This document shows, piece by piece, positions 1-9,398 of a stretch of 59,710 nt of DNA (its first letter is position 1; each line of letters begins with the position of its first letter). The DNA is from Campylobacter gracilis (GTDB lineage: Bacteria > Campylobacterota > Campylobacteria > Campylobacterales > Campylobacteraceae). Position numbers and translations under genes: made by a program. A model generated the notes under the pieces. It did no database searches. It was not told the DNA's origin and worked only from the letters and a program-made list of their open reading frames with translations. Location of the stretch: NCBI RefSeq assembly GCF_018374135.1, contig NZ_JAHAFS010000015.1, positions 1 to 59,710 of the forward strand, read 5' to 3'.

Positions 1-33
1 GTACCAGTTTTGTATGAGTTTTAGATTATTCAT
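1..33 (-). CDS. 5' end of an unidentified gene, cut by the window edge
   Basis: Eleven codons (MNNLKLIQNWY) run leftward off the window. The call rests on a near-perfect Shine-Dalgarno (AAAGGAGGAGCA) directly before the ATG at 33. Too short to identify. Confidence 0.5.
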   Translation of the reverse strand, partial: MNNLKLIQNWY

Positions 34-251
34 TGCTCCTCCTTTAATTTTATAAATTTTAAAATTCTCGATTTGTTAGGCTTTGATATTGCAATTGAAA
101 GGCCCCTAATAAAACACTTATTTTTTGGAAGTAATTAGATTACAAACAAAAATAAAAGGAAAGAAAAATAATCGTGATGCAAGATAGGCACCTATATATG
201 GGAATTAAAAAGAAGTAAAAAGAAGTGATTAAAACTTAAAGATAGCTTAAA

Positions 252-327
252 TGGTGGTCCCGATTGGACTCGAACCAACGACTTCCACCATGTCAAGGTG
301 ACACTCTACCAACTGAGTTACGGGGCC
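252..327 (-). tRNA. tRNA-Val (GAC)
   Basis: 76 nt cloverleaf with encoded CCA. The anticodon loop is TTGACAT, giving anticodon GAC. D, anticodon and T arms pair well. The acceptor stem is GGCCCCG against CGGGACC, so position 3 (C) faces A70: one mismatch in an otherwise perfect stem, where a U3-A70 pair would be expected. Confidence 0.93.
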
Positions 328-477
328 AAAAAGAAACGGCAGTATATCAAAAAAATCTCTCAATAGCAAGCAAATTTTAACTTTTCGTGAAATTCCGCCG
401 AAATTCTATACAAGATTTCGCCGCGACGTAAAACCCCGTCGAATTCTACGCGAAATTTCACGATATTGCCGAAACCC

Positions 478-573
478 CGCGCGAAATTCTATCCCGCTAC
501 TAAAATTTGCAATCCCACGCGGAATTTCATCCCATTACTAAAATTTCGCAATCCCGCGTGAAATTTTATCGCG
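478..573. repeat. Degenerate 39-bp tandem repeat, about 2.5 copies
   Basis: Units begin near 478, 517 and 556. Each has the order CGCG-GAAATT(C/T)-ATCCC-(A/G)CTACTAAAATTT-GCAATCCC with a few changes between copies. It lies at the 3' end of the DUF3137 pseudogene and is read through by its last open frame. Confidence 0.7.
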
Positions 574-1687
574 CTTGCACGACGCTCGCGTGTTTCGCCC
601 CAGCAGCCTATTCTGCTCCACTTTGTTTTATCTAGTCGCTTTGCTTCACCCCGCCTCGTTTCATCTACTCGCCTTGCCTTGCCCTGTCTTATTTTGCTCG
701 CTCGCCTCGCTCCGCCTTGCACCTGGCTAAGACGTCTAAATTTTTCATTCAGCTTTAAAATTTTTACGATTTGCAGCATCGCGTCCAGATCCGCCTTGAT
801 ATCCTTTGCGATGCGGGCATTAAGTATCGGCTGATCCAGGCTCGGCTCGAAACTATCGGCGCCTCGAGCTATCGCGATGTAAATTTTATTTTGCTTGAAG
901 CTCAGCGAGATATTCGATTTCACGAGCTGTTTAAGAGATAAAATTTTCTCCATCAGCGCGGGCGTCAGAACATACATAACCGTCATTGCGTCGTTTGCAT
1001 AAATCGTAAAATTTTGATTGAAGTCCGCGTTATCTATCGGGATTTCGCGACCACCCAGTAGTTTGTGCCGCAACTCGGACGGCGGCAGTGTCGTATTCGA
1101 GAAGACAAAAACGTCGGAACGGATTTTTTTATTAAAATTTGCCACGAAAAAGGGTCCTTCGAAAAATGCGGCATAATTATTTTTAAAAATAAATGGAATT
1201 CCCGTACCGACATCCTTTTCCAGCCTTATGTCGCAAAACATAAATCCACTCCGTCCACGTTCGCGCAAACCAGATCATCCGCGCGAAATCTATCAAATCC
1301 GTCAAATATCTCGCTTGCCCTTACCTCTTTTTCCTGAAAAAGTGCGCCCATTTTATACGAAAAGCCCAGGCTCTCGATATAGGGCTTGAGATAAAGCTCT
1401 TTGTAGCGCATCAAAAATCGCTCGGTTTTGCGCTCGAAAATCCACTCGTAAAATTCATCTCTCGTACTGATTATTGCTAAAATAGACGCGACTAAAAGAA
1501 ATAAACTTTCTACGCTGAGATCGAGTTTTGGAAAATTAAGAAAGATGATTATCAATGCGAGCGCAAGCATAGGACCGAAAACCGCAAACGCTACGAGATA
1601 ACTTAAAATTTTCCAAAGCTTGCGACTTTTCTTAAGCCGTTTGCGCTGCTTTTCTAACTCTATGACGGTTTTAATATCCACGCCCAA
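489..1687 (-). pseudogene. DUF3137-family membrane protein, frameshifted
   Basis: Two overlapping frames make one protein. The first (1687 down to 1226) has a charged N-terminus, two hydrophobic segments (about residues 27-51 and 58-75) and a cytoplasmic start of the DUF3137 domain, breaking off after VDGVD. The second resumes at 1244-1240 with FMFCDIRLEKD and carries the rest of the domain to about 720. Adding one T to the TTT at the junction (about 1240) would restore the frame. The second frame then runs on for about 75 residues of Arg/Lys/Glu-rich and KF..GL repeats (489-720) that do not look like the family. Start could be TTG 1687 or, better spaced from AGAGG, GTG 1681. An intact paralogue lies at 30762-31676. 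It may be a true pseudogene or a sequencing slip. Confidence 0.75.
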
Positions 1688-1868
1688 CCTCTAATTATTA
1701 AATTTAATGGCGCAACTTTACGGCACAGCATAAATCTGCGCCCGATACGGCGCAATAGGCGCACGCTGTTTTAGAGCCGCTAAATTTTACGGCTGCTTGC
1801 GCGAGCCGTGCGCAGTGAAATTTGCCGCCAAGCTCAACTTGTAGCATAAATCCCGTGATTGGAAAAAC

Positions 1869-2954
1869 TTATTTCAGCAGTTCGTTTGCATACGCTCGTA
1901 CGCTCGCATCCACCGCTACAAGCGCTTCTGCATCCGTCACGCTAGGCGAGTTAAATTTCTCCACGCACTTTAGCACGACACGCGCAATGTCGGTGAAGCG
2001 GCACCGCTGCTGCAAAAACGCATTTACGCCCGCTTCGTTCGCGGCGTTGATGACGACGCCGAGATCGGGGTTTGCTAACAGCGCGTCTTTGAGGGTAAAG
2101 ATTTGAAATTTCATCTCGTCGATCGGCTTAAATTCTATCGGTCGTAGCGCGTACAGATCCACGGGCGCAGTGATCTGCTCCCGTACGTCACCGCCAAGCA
2201 GCGCGTGCGCGATAGCTAGGCGCATGTCAGCCCTGCTAATATGCGCCGTCGTGGAGCCGTCTGCGAATTCGACCAGCGCGTGGATCTGCGAGGTGCGCTC
2301 GATAAGCGCATCGATCTCGCGCGTGCCGTAGAGCCAAAACGCCTCGATCACCTCAAAGAGCTTATTCGCCATCGTGGCGCTGTCGATCGTGATCTTCGCG
2401 CCCATCTTCCAGTTGGGGTGCTTGAGGGCGTTTTGCGGCGTGAGCGAACCCAGCTGCGTTAGCGGCACGTCATAAAACGCGCCGCCGCTAGCCGTGATGA
2501 TTAGGCGCGAAACGGGGATTTTGGCATTGCTAAGTAAAAATTTCAGTCCGAAATGCTCGCTGTCGATCGGGTAAATTTTATCCGTTTGCAGAAATTTCCC
2601 GCCGACGACGAGGCTTTCTTTGTTGGCGAGACACAGCCTCTTTCCGAGCTCTTGGGTTTTTAGACTAGGCATCATACCCGCAAAGCCTACAAGAGCGTTT
2701 ACCACGGTCGTGCTTTTGCACTCTGCAAGCATTTGCAAAATTCCATCCGCGCCGCAAAATACGCGCTCGTGATCTACCTCGCTTTTCTGCTGTGCGTCCG
2801 CGATACAGACGAACTTTGGGTGAAATTTTGCGATCTGTTCGTTTAAAAGCTTGATATTGCGCCCGCAGCTAAGCGCTTCGATCATACTGCCGCTGCGAGC
2901 GGCTACGTCTAGGGTGTTTGTGCCGATAGAGCCCGTGGAACCTAAAACTACCAT
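1869..2954 (-). CDS. dxr: 1-deoxy-D-xylulose 5-phosphate reductoisomerase
   Basis: 361 residues, close to the usual Campylobacter length. It makes 2-C-methyl-D-erythritol 4-phosphate from DXP with NADPH, the committed step of the MEP isoprenoid pathway, in the cytoplasm. The NADPH-binding turn GSTGSIGTNTLDV opens the protein at residues 5-17. The metal/substrate region with DSEHFGL (about 131-137), the flexible loop with SGGAF (about 155-159) and KMGAKITIDSATM-type helix (about 182-194) are all present. The start overlaps the end of cdsA by 7 bp, so the two are translationally coupled and share the cdsA promoter. Confidence 0.97.
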   Translation of the reverse strand: MVVLGSTGSIGTNTLDVAARSGSMIEALSCGRNIKLLNEQIAKFHPKFVCIADAQQKSEVDHERVFCGADGILQMLAECKSTTVVNALVGFAGMMPSLKTQELGKRLCLANKESLVVGGKFLQTDKIYPIDSEHFGLKFLLSNAKIPVSRLIITASGGAFYDVPLTQLGSLTPQNALKHPNWKMGAKITIDSATMANKLFEVIEAFWLYGTREIDALIERTSQIHALVEFADGSTTAHISRADMRLAIAHALLGGDVREQITAPVDLYALRPIEFKPIDEMKFQIFTLKDALLANPDLGVVINAANEAGVNAFLQQRCRFTDIARVVLKCVEKFNSPSVTDAEALVAVDASVRAYANELLK

Positions 2955-3712
2955 GAATAGACTATCGCCATCGCGATCGCGCCGAACATATAGCCGTCGA
3001 TGCGGTCTAAGATCCCGCCGTGCCCGGGAAAGAGCGCGCCGCTATCTTTAAGACCCGCCGCGCGTTTTAGGTAGCTCTCAAACAGATCACCGAATACGCC
3101 AAAAATTGCTATGATGATGGTTTTTCCTAAAATTTCAAGCGGCGGCATATTGGTAAAGATGCGCGCATAAATGAGGCTAACGATAAGCGCGAGTGCAAGA
3201 CCACCTAGCACGCCTTCTACGGTTTTATTCGGCGAGCTAGCGCTTAGCGGAGTTTTGCCGAAGGCTCTTCCGATAAAATATGCGCCGCTATCGCTAGCTA
3301 CGATAATAAAGATCAGCCAAACGAAGTGAAAAACTTCCCCGAAATCATCATAAGCCGCCCACATAAAAAATATCGGCGCAACGGGATAGATAAAAGGAAG
3401 CGTGATCTTTAGGCTAGGGCCCTTGGTAAAGGCCACGACAGAGGCGACGCATAGGATCATCAGGATGCTAACTTTTAGTGCTGAGACGAAAGGCTCATCG
3501 GTCTGCGTAAATGGTAGCAGCGCAAAAAACGCGATTGCTAGCGCGAGCCACTTTTTGCTAGTTTCCTCCAGACCCCATAACTTGAGGCTTTCAAAAAATG
3601 CAAGCACGAGTATCAGCGCAAATACGGCGAAATTTAGCCACCTGGCGTTTATAAGAATTAGAGCTAAAAATACGGCGAGTAAAATGCTTGCCGTGATTAT
3701 TCTTTGCTTCAT
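2948..3712 (-). CDS. cdsA: phosphatidate cytidylyltransferase
   Basis: 254 residues with about seven membrane segments. It converts phosphatidic acid and CTP to CDP-diacylglycerol at the inner membrane, the branch point for phospholipids. The C-terminal CDP-DAG synthase signature is clear: KRAAGLKDSG followed by FPGHGGILDRIDG (about residues 217-240) with its conserved Asp residues. A TATAAT lies 29 nt upstream, and AAGGAA sits before the ATG. First gene of a cdsA-dxr operon. Confidence 0.96.
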   Translation of the reverse strand: MKQRIITASILLAVFLALILINARWLNFAVFALILVLAFFESLKLWGLEETSKKWLALAIAFFALLPFTQTDEPFVSALKVSILMILCVASVVAFTKGPSLKITLPFIYPVAPIFFMWAAYDDFGEVFHFVWLIFIIVASDSGAYFIGRAFGKTPLSASSPNKTVEGVLGGLALALIVSLIYARIFTNMPPLEILGKTIIIAIFGVFGDLFESYLKRAAGLKDSGALFPGHGGILDRIDGYMFGAIAMAIVYSW

Positions 3713-3740
3713 AGAATTTCCTTGGAATTTATTTTGAATA

Positions 3741-3746
3741 ATTATA
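3741..3746 (-). promoter_or_regulatory. -10 box for cdsA-dxr
   Basis: TATAAT on the minus strand, about 29 nt before the cdsA ATG, with no conserved -35 as is normal in Campylobacter. Confidence 0.6.
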
Positions 3747-3761
3747 CTGCAAGCTCGCTTA

Positions 3762-5084
3762 TTACGGCTTTAAAACGCTGATTGTTTTAAAATTTACGTA
3801 GTTTACGAAAGCACCTTCGTTGATTTTGACATTTTGACGTTTGGTGTAATCGACGAGATATTTTCCGCTGCCGCTTGCACTGAAGCTAACGCAAATTTTA
3901 GCGGCGAATTCGATCACCTCTTCGCTTAGACTTTGTTTATTTGTCTTTACGATGACGTGGGCGCTTGGAATATCCTTAAGATGAAACCAATAGTCGGATT
4001 TGGAGCTATTTTTTAGTAAGAACTCATTGCCTTTTTCGTTTTTACCGACGCTTATTTTAAAACCCCCGAGATAAAAGCTCGCTACATATTCGCTATTTTT
4101 TTCCTTGCTTTTTTGCCTAGTTTGCGTGCGCTTAGGCATTAGAATTTCGATCTCGTGTGCATCCTGTGTGGCAAGAATGAGCGATTTTAAATTCTCATAA
4201 AACGCGAGTTTCTCCTTTAAATTTTGCTCTTCGATATGTATATTTGCAGCCTTTTGGCGCAGACGCTTTGCCTCGGAGTAAAGCTCGCCCAAAGCGGCGC
4301 TTGCAGGTTTTTGCAGCTTAAATTCTACCGCTTGAGCGTTTCTGTTTTGCAGCGTAAATTCTCGCGCGCTGGTTGGAATTTTATAGATATTTTCCTTTAG
4401 CAAGGCAGCTTTTGCACTTAAAAGCTCGGCGCTTCGCAGTAGTTCGGCGCTGCTTTGCAAAGAGCTTAGAGCTTCGTGCACCGAGTCTAGCTTTTTATTT
4501 AGTGCCGTGATTTTTGCTGATTTGAGTGAGTTTAAGCGATCCGCATTTAGCGCGTTAAATTCCGCGCGAAAAAATGTCCTAAAGTCCGAAATTTTTGGCA
4601 CGGGGGCTTCTTTAATATTTGCAGGCGGCAGATGACGGAGTTTTCTTCCTACCTTGATCTGTCTAAATTCCGTTTCGAAGTGCCGCAGTGCCTCTAAAAT
4701 CACATCGTTTTCATCGGTGATTATTACGTTGGTAAATCGCCCGGTAAATTCGAAGTAGATATTTGAGCTTTGGGTTTTGTAGATTGCGTTTTGGCTTACG
4801 CTAAGGCATAGAATTCTATTATTTTCTGGCACGCTAACGGAAGTGATGCGCGATTTTACGAAGCGCTTAGCAAGTAGCACGTCAAAGGGCGCCGCGTAAA
4901 CCTTACCTTCGGTAAAAGCGTCATTTTCGTGGATATTGCAGCCTGATTTATTCATATCAAAAAACAGCGTCTCGTCGCCGTCGAAGCAAACTTTAAAAAG
5001 GTTATCTCCTACGCGTTTAATGTGCGAAAGGAAGCGTTTGGCGCGTAGATACTCGCAAATTTGAATTAAATTTTGATACTTCAT
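3762..5084 (-). CDS. NFACT-family ribosome quality-control protein (RqcH-like)
   Basis: 440 residues. Proteins of this family (RqcH, NEMF, Rqc2) bind obstructed 50S-peptidyl-tRNA and recruit tRNA-Ala for tailing of stalled chains. The N-terminal NFACT-N domain (about 1-170) is followed by a Leu/Lys/Glu-rich coiled coil (about 180-300) and the NFACT-R (DUF814) domain with VGKNEKGNEFLL, DYWFHLKDIPSAHVIV and a C-terminal DYT-RQNVK strand. The usual family length is about 440 in Campylobacter versus about 570 in Bacillus. Five bp downstream of the nitroreductase gene, so co-transcribed. Confidence 0.88.
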   Translation of the reverse strand: MKYQNLIQICEYLRAKRFLSHIKRVGDNLFKVCFDGDETLFFDMNKSGCNIHENDAFTEGKVYAAPFDVLLAKRFVKSRITSVSVPENNRILCLSVSQNAIYKTQSSNIYFEFTGRFTNVIITDENDVILEALRHFETEFRQIKVGRKLRHLPPANIKEAPVPKISDFRTFFRAEFNALNADRLNSLKSAKITALNKKLDSVHEALSSLQSSAELLRSAELLSAKAALLKENIYKIPTSAREFTLQNRNAQAVEFKLQKPASAALGELYSEAKRLRQKAANIHIEEQNLKEKLAFYENLKSLILATQDAHEIEILMPKRTQTRQKSKEKNSEYVASFYLGGFKISVGKNEKGNEFLLKNSSKSDYWFHLKDIPSAHVIVKTNKQSLSEEVIEFAAKICVSFSASGSGKYLVDYTKRQNVKINEGAFVNYVNFKTISVLKP

Positions 5085-5089
5085 ACGCG

Positions 5090-5614
5090 TTAAAATTTCT
5101 CTTTGTGGATTTTGCTTAAATTTAGCTTCTGCAGATCGTGCGGGCTCGGGCTGCGCTGCGGTATGCCGAGGGCTAATATCGCTTCTGCTTTGAAATTTGG
5201 CGGAAAGCCCAGCGCCTCGCGCAAAAACTCCTCGCAGTTGCGTCCGTCCGCAGCGGCGCGCAATCTTACCTGCACCCAGCAGCTGCCAAGATTTAGCGCG
5301 CTTGCGGCAAGGTGCATGTAGCCTAGCGCTACCGAGCAGTCTTCGATCCAGACGTCTTGCTTCTGCTCATCTGCGATCACGACGATCGCGGCCGCGGCCT
5401 GTTTTAGCATATCCGCTCCGCTGCTGCGGCACGCGCTTAGCCGTTCAAGCATTCGTTTGTCGCGCACGAGGATGAATTCCCACGGGCGGAGCGCGCGTCC
5501 CGACGGCGCAAGCAGGCCCGCTTTTAAAATTTTATCCAGCGCCTCGTCCTCAAGCGGCCCCTGTGCGTATTTTCTTACGCTTCTGCGGTTTGCAAAAATA
5601 TCTAAAATTTCCAT
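5090..5614 (-). CDS. nitroreductase-family flavoprotein
   Basis: 174 residues. The FMN-binding nitroreductase fold is shown by RRSVRKY (residues 10-16), LLAPSGRALRPWEF (about 34-47) and the C-terminal region with GFP..FKAEAILALG (about 137-151). The physiological electron acceptor is unknown. The minus-strand TATAAT at 5636-5641 sits 22 nt upstream, back to back with the leuC promoter. Confidence 0.88.
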   Translation of the reverse strand: MEILDIFANRRSVRKYAQGPLEDEALDKILKAGLLAPSGRALRPWEFILVRDKRMLERLSACRSSGADMLKQAAAAIVVIADEQKQDVWIEDCSVALGYMHLAASALNLGSCWVQVRLRAAADGRNCEEFLREALGFPPNFKAEAILALGIPQRSPSPHDLQKLNLSKIHKEKF

Positions 5615-5635
5615 CGTCTCGCTCCTTGCGGCTCA

Positions 5636-5641
5636 ATTATA
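5636..5641 (-). promoter_or_regulatory. -10 box for the nitroreductase-rqcH operon
   Basis: TATAAT on the minus strand 22-27 nt before the start at 5614. Confidence 0.5.
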
Positions 5642-5673
5642 CATAAAATTGCAAAAATTTATGATTTTTTAGC

Positions 5674-5679
5674 TAAAAT
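5674..5679 (+). promoter_or_regulatory. -10 box for leuC
   Basis: TAAAAT preceded by a T-rich stretch, 33 nt upstream of the leuC ATG; only about 33 bp from the divergent nitroreductase -10. Confidence 0.5.
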
Positions 5680-5711
5680 CGCGCAAATTTAACCGATACG
5701 AAGGAGATTTT

Positions 5712-6977
5712 ATGAAGCAGACGATCACGGAGAAAATTTTTAGCGAGCACGTGGGTGAGGCGGTTTTTGCGGGGCAGATCATCGAAAGCGCCATTGATAT
5801 GGTCATCGGCAACGACATCACGACGCCGATTTCTATCAAGCAGTTTGAGCTTAGTGGCGCAAAAAAGCTCGCCAACCCGGACGGCTTTGCGATCGTGATG
5901 GATCACTATATCCCTACGAAGGATATTTTGAGCGCAAACCAAGCTAAAATTTCACGCGAGTTTGCTTACAAGCACGATTTGAAAAACTATTTCGACGAAA
6001 AGGATATGGGTATCGAGCACGCGCTGATGCCTGAAAAGGGGCTCGTAGTGCCCGGCGACGTCATCATCGGCGCGGACAGCCACACCTGTACCCACGGCGC
6101 GCTGGGGGCCTTTGCGACGGGCATGGGCAGCACCGATCTAGCTTTCGCGATGATAACGGGCAAGAATTGGTTCAAAGTGCCGCCTACGATTAAAGTGATC
6201 TTTTGCGGCAAGCCCGCACCGCACATCTACGGCAAGGATCTGATCCTAGAAGTGATCCGCCTTATCGGCGTGGACGGCGCGCGCTACAAGGCTTTGGAGT
6301 TCTGCGGCGACGCGCTGGAGCATCTGGATATGGATAGCAGATTTTCGCTTTGCAATATGGCGATCGAAGCGGGCGGCAAGAGCGGTATCGTCGCGGTCGA
6401 TGAGATCACGAAGGAATTTTTGGCGGATAAAAGCTTACGCGCCGAGCCGAAATTTCACTACTCTGACGAGGGCGCGAACTATGAGCAAATTTTAGAAATC
6501 GACGTTAGCAAGCTTGATCCGGTGATCGCGTATCCATTCCTGCCTAGCAACGGCAAGAGCGTGCGCGAGGCGGTGCGCGATGACATCGCCGTCGATCAGG
6601 TCTTTATCGGTAGCTGCACCAACGGCAGGCTCTCCGATCTGCGGATCGCCGCGCAAATTTTAAAAGGTCGCAAGGTCGCGCGCAAAACCCGCCTCATCAT
6701 CACGCCTGCGACGCAAAAGATCGCCTTGGCCGCGCAAAAAGAGGGGCTGTGGGATATTTTCGTCGAGGCGGGCGCAGTCGTGAGCAACCCGACCTGCGGC
6801 GCGTGCCTGGGCGGCTATATGGGGATTTTGGGCGTGGGCGAGCGCTGCGTAAGCACGACAAATCGAAATTTCGTCGGCCGCATGGGCGATAGAACGAGCG
6901 AAGTGTATCTGGCAAACTCCGCCGTCGCCGCAGCTAGCGCCGTCGCAGGCAAGATCGCCGACCCAAGGGATTTGTAA
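5712..6977 (+). CDS. leuC: 3-isopropylmalate dehydratase large subunit
   Basis: 421 residues of the aconitase family, in the short form that pairs with a separate LeuD. It isomerises 2- to 3-isopropylmalate in leucine synthesis. The three [4Fe-4S] cysteines are visible: GSCTNGR (Cys about 301) and NPTCGAC (Cys about 362 and 365). GADSHTCTHGALG (about 120-132) is the conserved substrate/cluster loop. The SD AAGGAG precedes the ATG by 7 nt. No leuD follows; the small subunit must be elsewhere. A homoaconitase-like role is possible in this subfamily but the genomic context does not suggest it. Confidence 0.93.
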   Translation: MKQTITEKIFSEHVGEAVFAGQIIESAIDMVIGNDITTPISIKQFELSGAKKLANPDGFAIVMDHYIPTKDILSANQAKISREFAYKHDLKNYFDEKDMGIEHALMPEKGLVVPGDVIIGADSHTCTHGALGAFATGMGSTDLAFAMITGKNWFKVPPTIKVIFCGKPAPHIYGKDLILEVIRLIGVDGARYKALEFCGDALEHLDMDSRFSLCNMAIEAGGKSGIVAVDEITKEFLADKSLRAEPKFHYSDEGANYEQILEIDVSKLDPVIAYPFLPSNGKSVREAVRDDIAVDQVFIGSCTNGRLSDLRIAAQILKGRKVARKTRLIITPATQKIALAAQKEGLWDIFVEAGAVVSNPTCGACLGGYMGILGVGERCVSTTNRNFVGRMGDRTSEVYLANSAVAAASAVAGKIADPRDL

Positions 6978-7532
6978 ATTTAGAAAGCCGCCTTTTATTT
7001 TCAATTCGCTTGCGTCGTAAATTTTGGGCATAAACGGAAGAATTCTGGTGGCACTCTAGGACTTGGCGAGTAGAATAATAGATGACAAGAGCAGCTGGCT
7101 TTTTTGTTGAAATTTTGCGGCAAAATTTCACCTCGTCATCTACAAAATTTCACTATTAAAATTCCGCTTTCACCCACCGCGAGGCTTTGTTATTAAAACC
7201 TTGCGGATTTTAAATACCACTATCGGCGTAATCACGTAAATTTTGAAATTCTACTTGGCAGAGTTTTACTTTAACAAGTACGTTAGAGTAAAATTTATAC
7301 TTAAAAATGCCAACGTGCAGAGTTTAAATTTAGGTTTCCGCTTCGCTCGGCTTGTTTGCGTAATAAGTAAAATTTCAAATAAATATCCCATTGGCGCCTA
7401 CATTGATACGCACCAAGCGTTCGCTTAGGTTAAATTTTTAAAATTTAGAGCCGAAAGCCTACGCGTAAATTTAATAAAACCGCCGTAAGTTTTGCTCAAA
7501 TTTACGGCGGCGTATTTAAAATTTAAGACGCC
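6978..7532. other. Spacer between convergent leuC and ilvD
   Basis: 555 bp without a credible gene. It holds a 23-bp perfect palindrome at 7108-7130 nested in GATGAC/GTCATC (7081-7086, 7135-7140), and many AAATTT motifs. A 61-codon open frame at 7243-7428 has no SD and reads like translated AAATTT repeats. Confidence 0.6.
7108..7130. terminator. 23-bp palindrome, possible bidirectional terminator
   Basis: TGAAATTTTGC-G-GCAAAATTTCA, preceded by a T6 run (7099-7105). It lies between two convergent genes, but 130 bp past leuC and 400 bp past ilvD. Confidence 0.4.
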
Positions 7533-9206
7533 TTACGCCTCCAAAATCGCTCCGTTGCTAGCGTTCGTTACCAGCTTGCGATACATTCGCAGCCAGCGGT
7601 ACGGCAGCGGTTTTTCGATCGGCTTAAATTTAGCTCTGCGCTCTGCGATCTCGGCTTCGCTTAGGCGCACGTTTATCGCGTACGTATCCACGTCGATGTC
7701 GATGATATCGCCGTCCTCTAGCAATCCGATCATGCCGCCCTCGGCAGCTTCGGGGCTCACGTGCCCGACGCTTAGTCCCCTCGTCGCGCCGCTAAATCTG
7801 CCGTCCGTGATGAGAGCCACGTCCGCACCCAGCCCTCGCCCCATGATTAGGCTCGTTGGGCTTAGCATCTCCTGCATGCCCGGACCTCCGCGCGGCCCTT
7901 CGTAGCGGATGACGACCACGTCGCCTTTGTTTACCTTGCCGCTTGAGATCCCTTCTATCGCTTCGTCTTGGCTGTTAAAGCAGATCGCCTTGCCGCTAAA
8001 TTTGCGCTCGCCGATGATGCCCGCAGTCTTGATGACGCAGCCCTGCTCGGCTAAATTTCCAAATAAAATCGCCAGCCCGCCGACCTGCGAGTAGGCGTTT
8101 TCGACCTTGCGGATGACCGATTCGTCTTTTATGGCGCTAGCTCCGACGCGCTCGCCTAGGCTCTCGCCCGTGACCGTCGGCGCGCCTAAGTCCAGCAGTC
8201 CGTTGTCGCGGCGCGAAATTTCGTTTATCACGGCGCTTAGGCCGCCCGCGCGGTCGATGTCCTCCATATGCACGTTTGGTAGGCTCGGGCTGATTTTGGC
8301 GATATGCGCGATCTTGCGGCTGATCTCGTTGAGCCCTGCGATCTGTAAATTTACCCCAGCTTCGCGCGCGATAGCCAGGATATGCAGCACGGTGTTGCTG
8401 CTGCCGCCCATCGCCATATCGACTACGAGGGCGTTTTGGATCGATTTTTCGTTCACGATGTTGCGGATTTTGTATTTTTCATCGAGCGCGATTTGGCAGA
8501 TGCGACGTCCAGCCTGCCTGATAAGCTCCTCGCGCTCCGGCGTAAGCGCCGGTACGGTGCCGTTACCTTTTAGCGCGATACCCATCGCTTCGCACAGCGT
8601 ATTCATCGAGTTTGCCGTAAACATCCCCGAGCAGCTGCCTCCGCTCGGACAGGCGGCGCACTCGATCTCTTTTAGCTCCTCGGCGCTGATCTCTTTGGTT
8701 TCAAATTTACCCACCGCCTCAAACGCCGTAGATAGGTCGATCGGCTCGCCTTTTTTAGTGTAGCCCTTTTTCATCGGGCCGCCGCTAACAAAAACCGTCG
8801 GCACGTTCACGCGAAGCGCGCCCATTACCATGCCGGGTACGATTTTATCGCAGTTTGGCATGCAGACGAGAGCGTCCAGGGCGTGCGCATTCATAACCGT
8901 TTCGATCGAGTTTGCGATGAGCTCGCGGCTAGGTAGGCTATAAAGCATCCCGCTATGCCCCATCGCGATGCCGTCGTCCACGCCGATGCAATTAAACTCA
9001 AACGGCACGCAGCCGTTTTTGCGGATCTCGTCTTTTAAAATTTCGGAGTATTTGTTGAGGAAAAAGTGCCCCGGGATGATCTCGATAAAGCTATTTGCTA
9101 CGCCGATAAATGGCTTTTCAAAGTCCTCGTCCTTTAGCCCTGTCGCTCTTAACAAGCTTCTGTGCGGCGCGCGCGTATAGCCTTTTTTGATGATGTCGCT
9201 TCTCAT
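7533..9206 (-). CDS. ilvD: dihydroxy-acid dehydratase
   Basis: 557 residues from the ATG at 9206, which has AAGGACATAAA in front and begins MRSDIIKKGYTRAPHRSLLRATG-type sequence as in the family. An open frame extends 37 codons further upstream but without homology or a better SD. It dehydrates dihydroxy acids to the 2-keto acids of valine and isoleucine. Cluster and metal ligands are seen in MPNCDKIVPGM and ACPSGGSCSGMFTANSMN, and the catalytic C-terminal region with GPRGGPGMQEML and DGRFSG. Single gene. Confidence 0.96.
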   Translation of the reverse strand: MRSDIIKKGYTRAPHRSLLRATGLKDEDFEKPFIGVANSFIEIIPGHFFLNKYSEILKDEIRKNGCVPFEFNCIGVDDGIAMGHSGMLYSLPSRELIANSIETVMNAHALDALVCMPNCDKIVPGMVMGALRVNVPTVFVSGGPMKKGYTKKGEPIDLSTAFEAVGKFETKEISAEELKEIECAACPSGGSCSGMFTANSMNTLCEAMGIALKGNGTVPALTPEREELIRQAGRRICQIALDEKYKIRNIVNEKSIQNALVVDMAMGGSSNTVLHILAIAREAGVNLQIAGLNEISRKIAHIAKISPSLPNVHMEDIDRAGGLSAVINEISRRDNGLLDLGAPTVTGESLGERVGASAIKDESVIRKVENAYSQVGGLAILFGNLAEQGCVIKTAGIIGERKFSGKAICFNSQDEAIEGISSGKVNKGDVVVIRYEGPRGGPGMQEMLSPTSLIMGRGLGADVALITDGRFSGATRGLSVGHVSPEAAEGGMIGLLEDGDIIDIDVDTYAINVRLSEAEIAERRAKFKPIEKPLPYRWLRMYRKLVTNASNGAILEA

Positions 9207-9339
9207 TTTATGTCCTTGAATTGAAATTTTCTCCATTTTAGCATAAAATTTTACCGCTGCGGGACGTTTTGAATTTTGCGCATTAAAATTTAAAACCGGA
9301 CTATTGAGCTTAATCAAACCGAATCACTCCTGTTTTTGA

Positions 9340-9345
9340 TATAAT
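9340..9345 (+). promoter_or_regulatory. -10 box for the ABC transporter-nnrS operon
   Basis: TATAAT after TTTTTGA, 54 nt upstream of the start at 9399. Confidence 0.6.
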
Positions 9346-9398
9346 TGCACATCGATTATCAAAATCTTGCCGTTTGGCAGGAATGAAAAGAGGAGAAG

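Noticed and set aside
478..573. CRISPR array
   Set aside because: The repeats are adjacent and degenerate, with no unique spacers between identical repeats; the same holds for the 15.3 kb and 46.5 kb repeats. No cas genes are present.
7243..7428. 61-codon open frame between leuC and ilvD
   Set aside because: No SD; codons are mostly translated AAATTT repeats.
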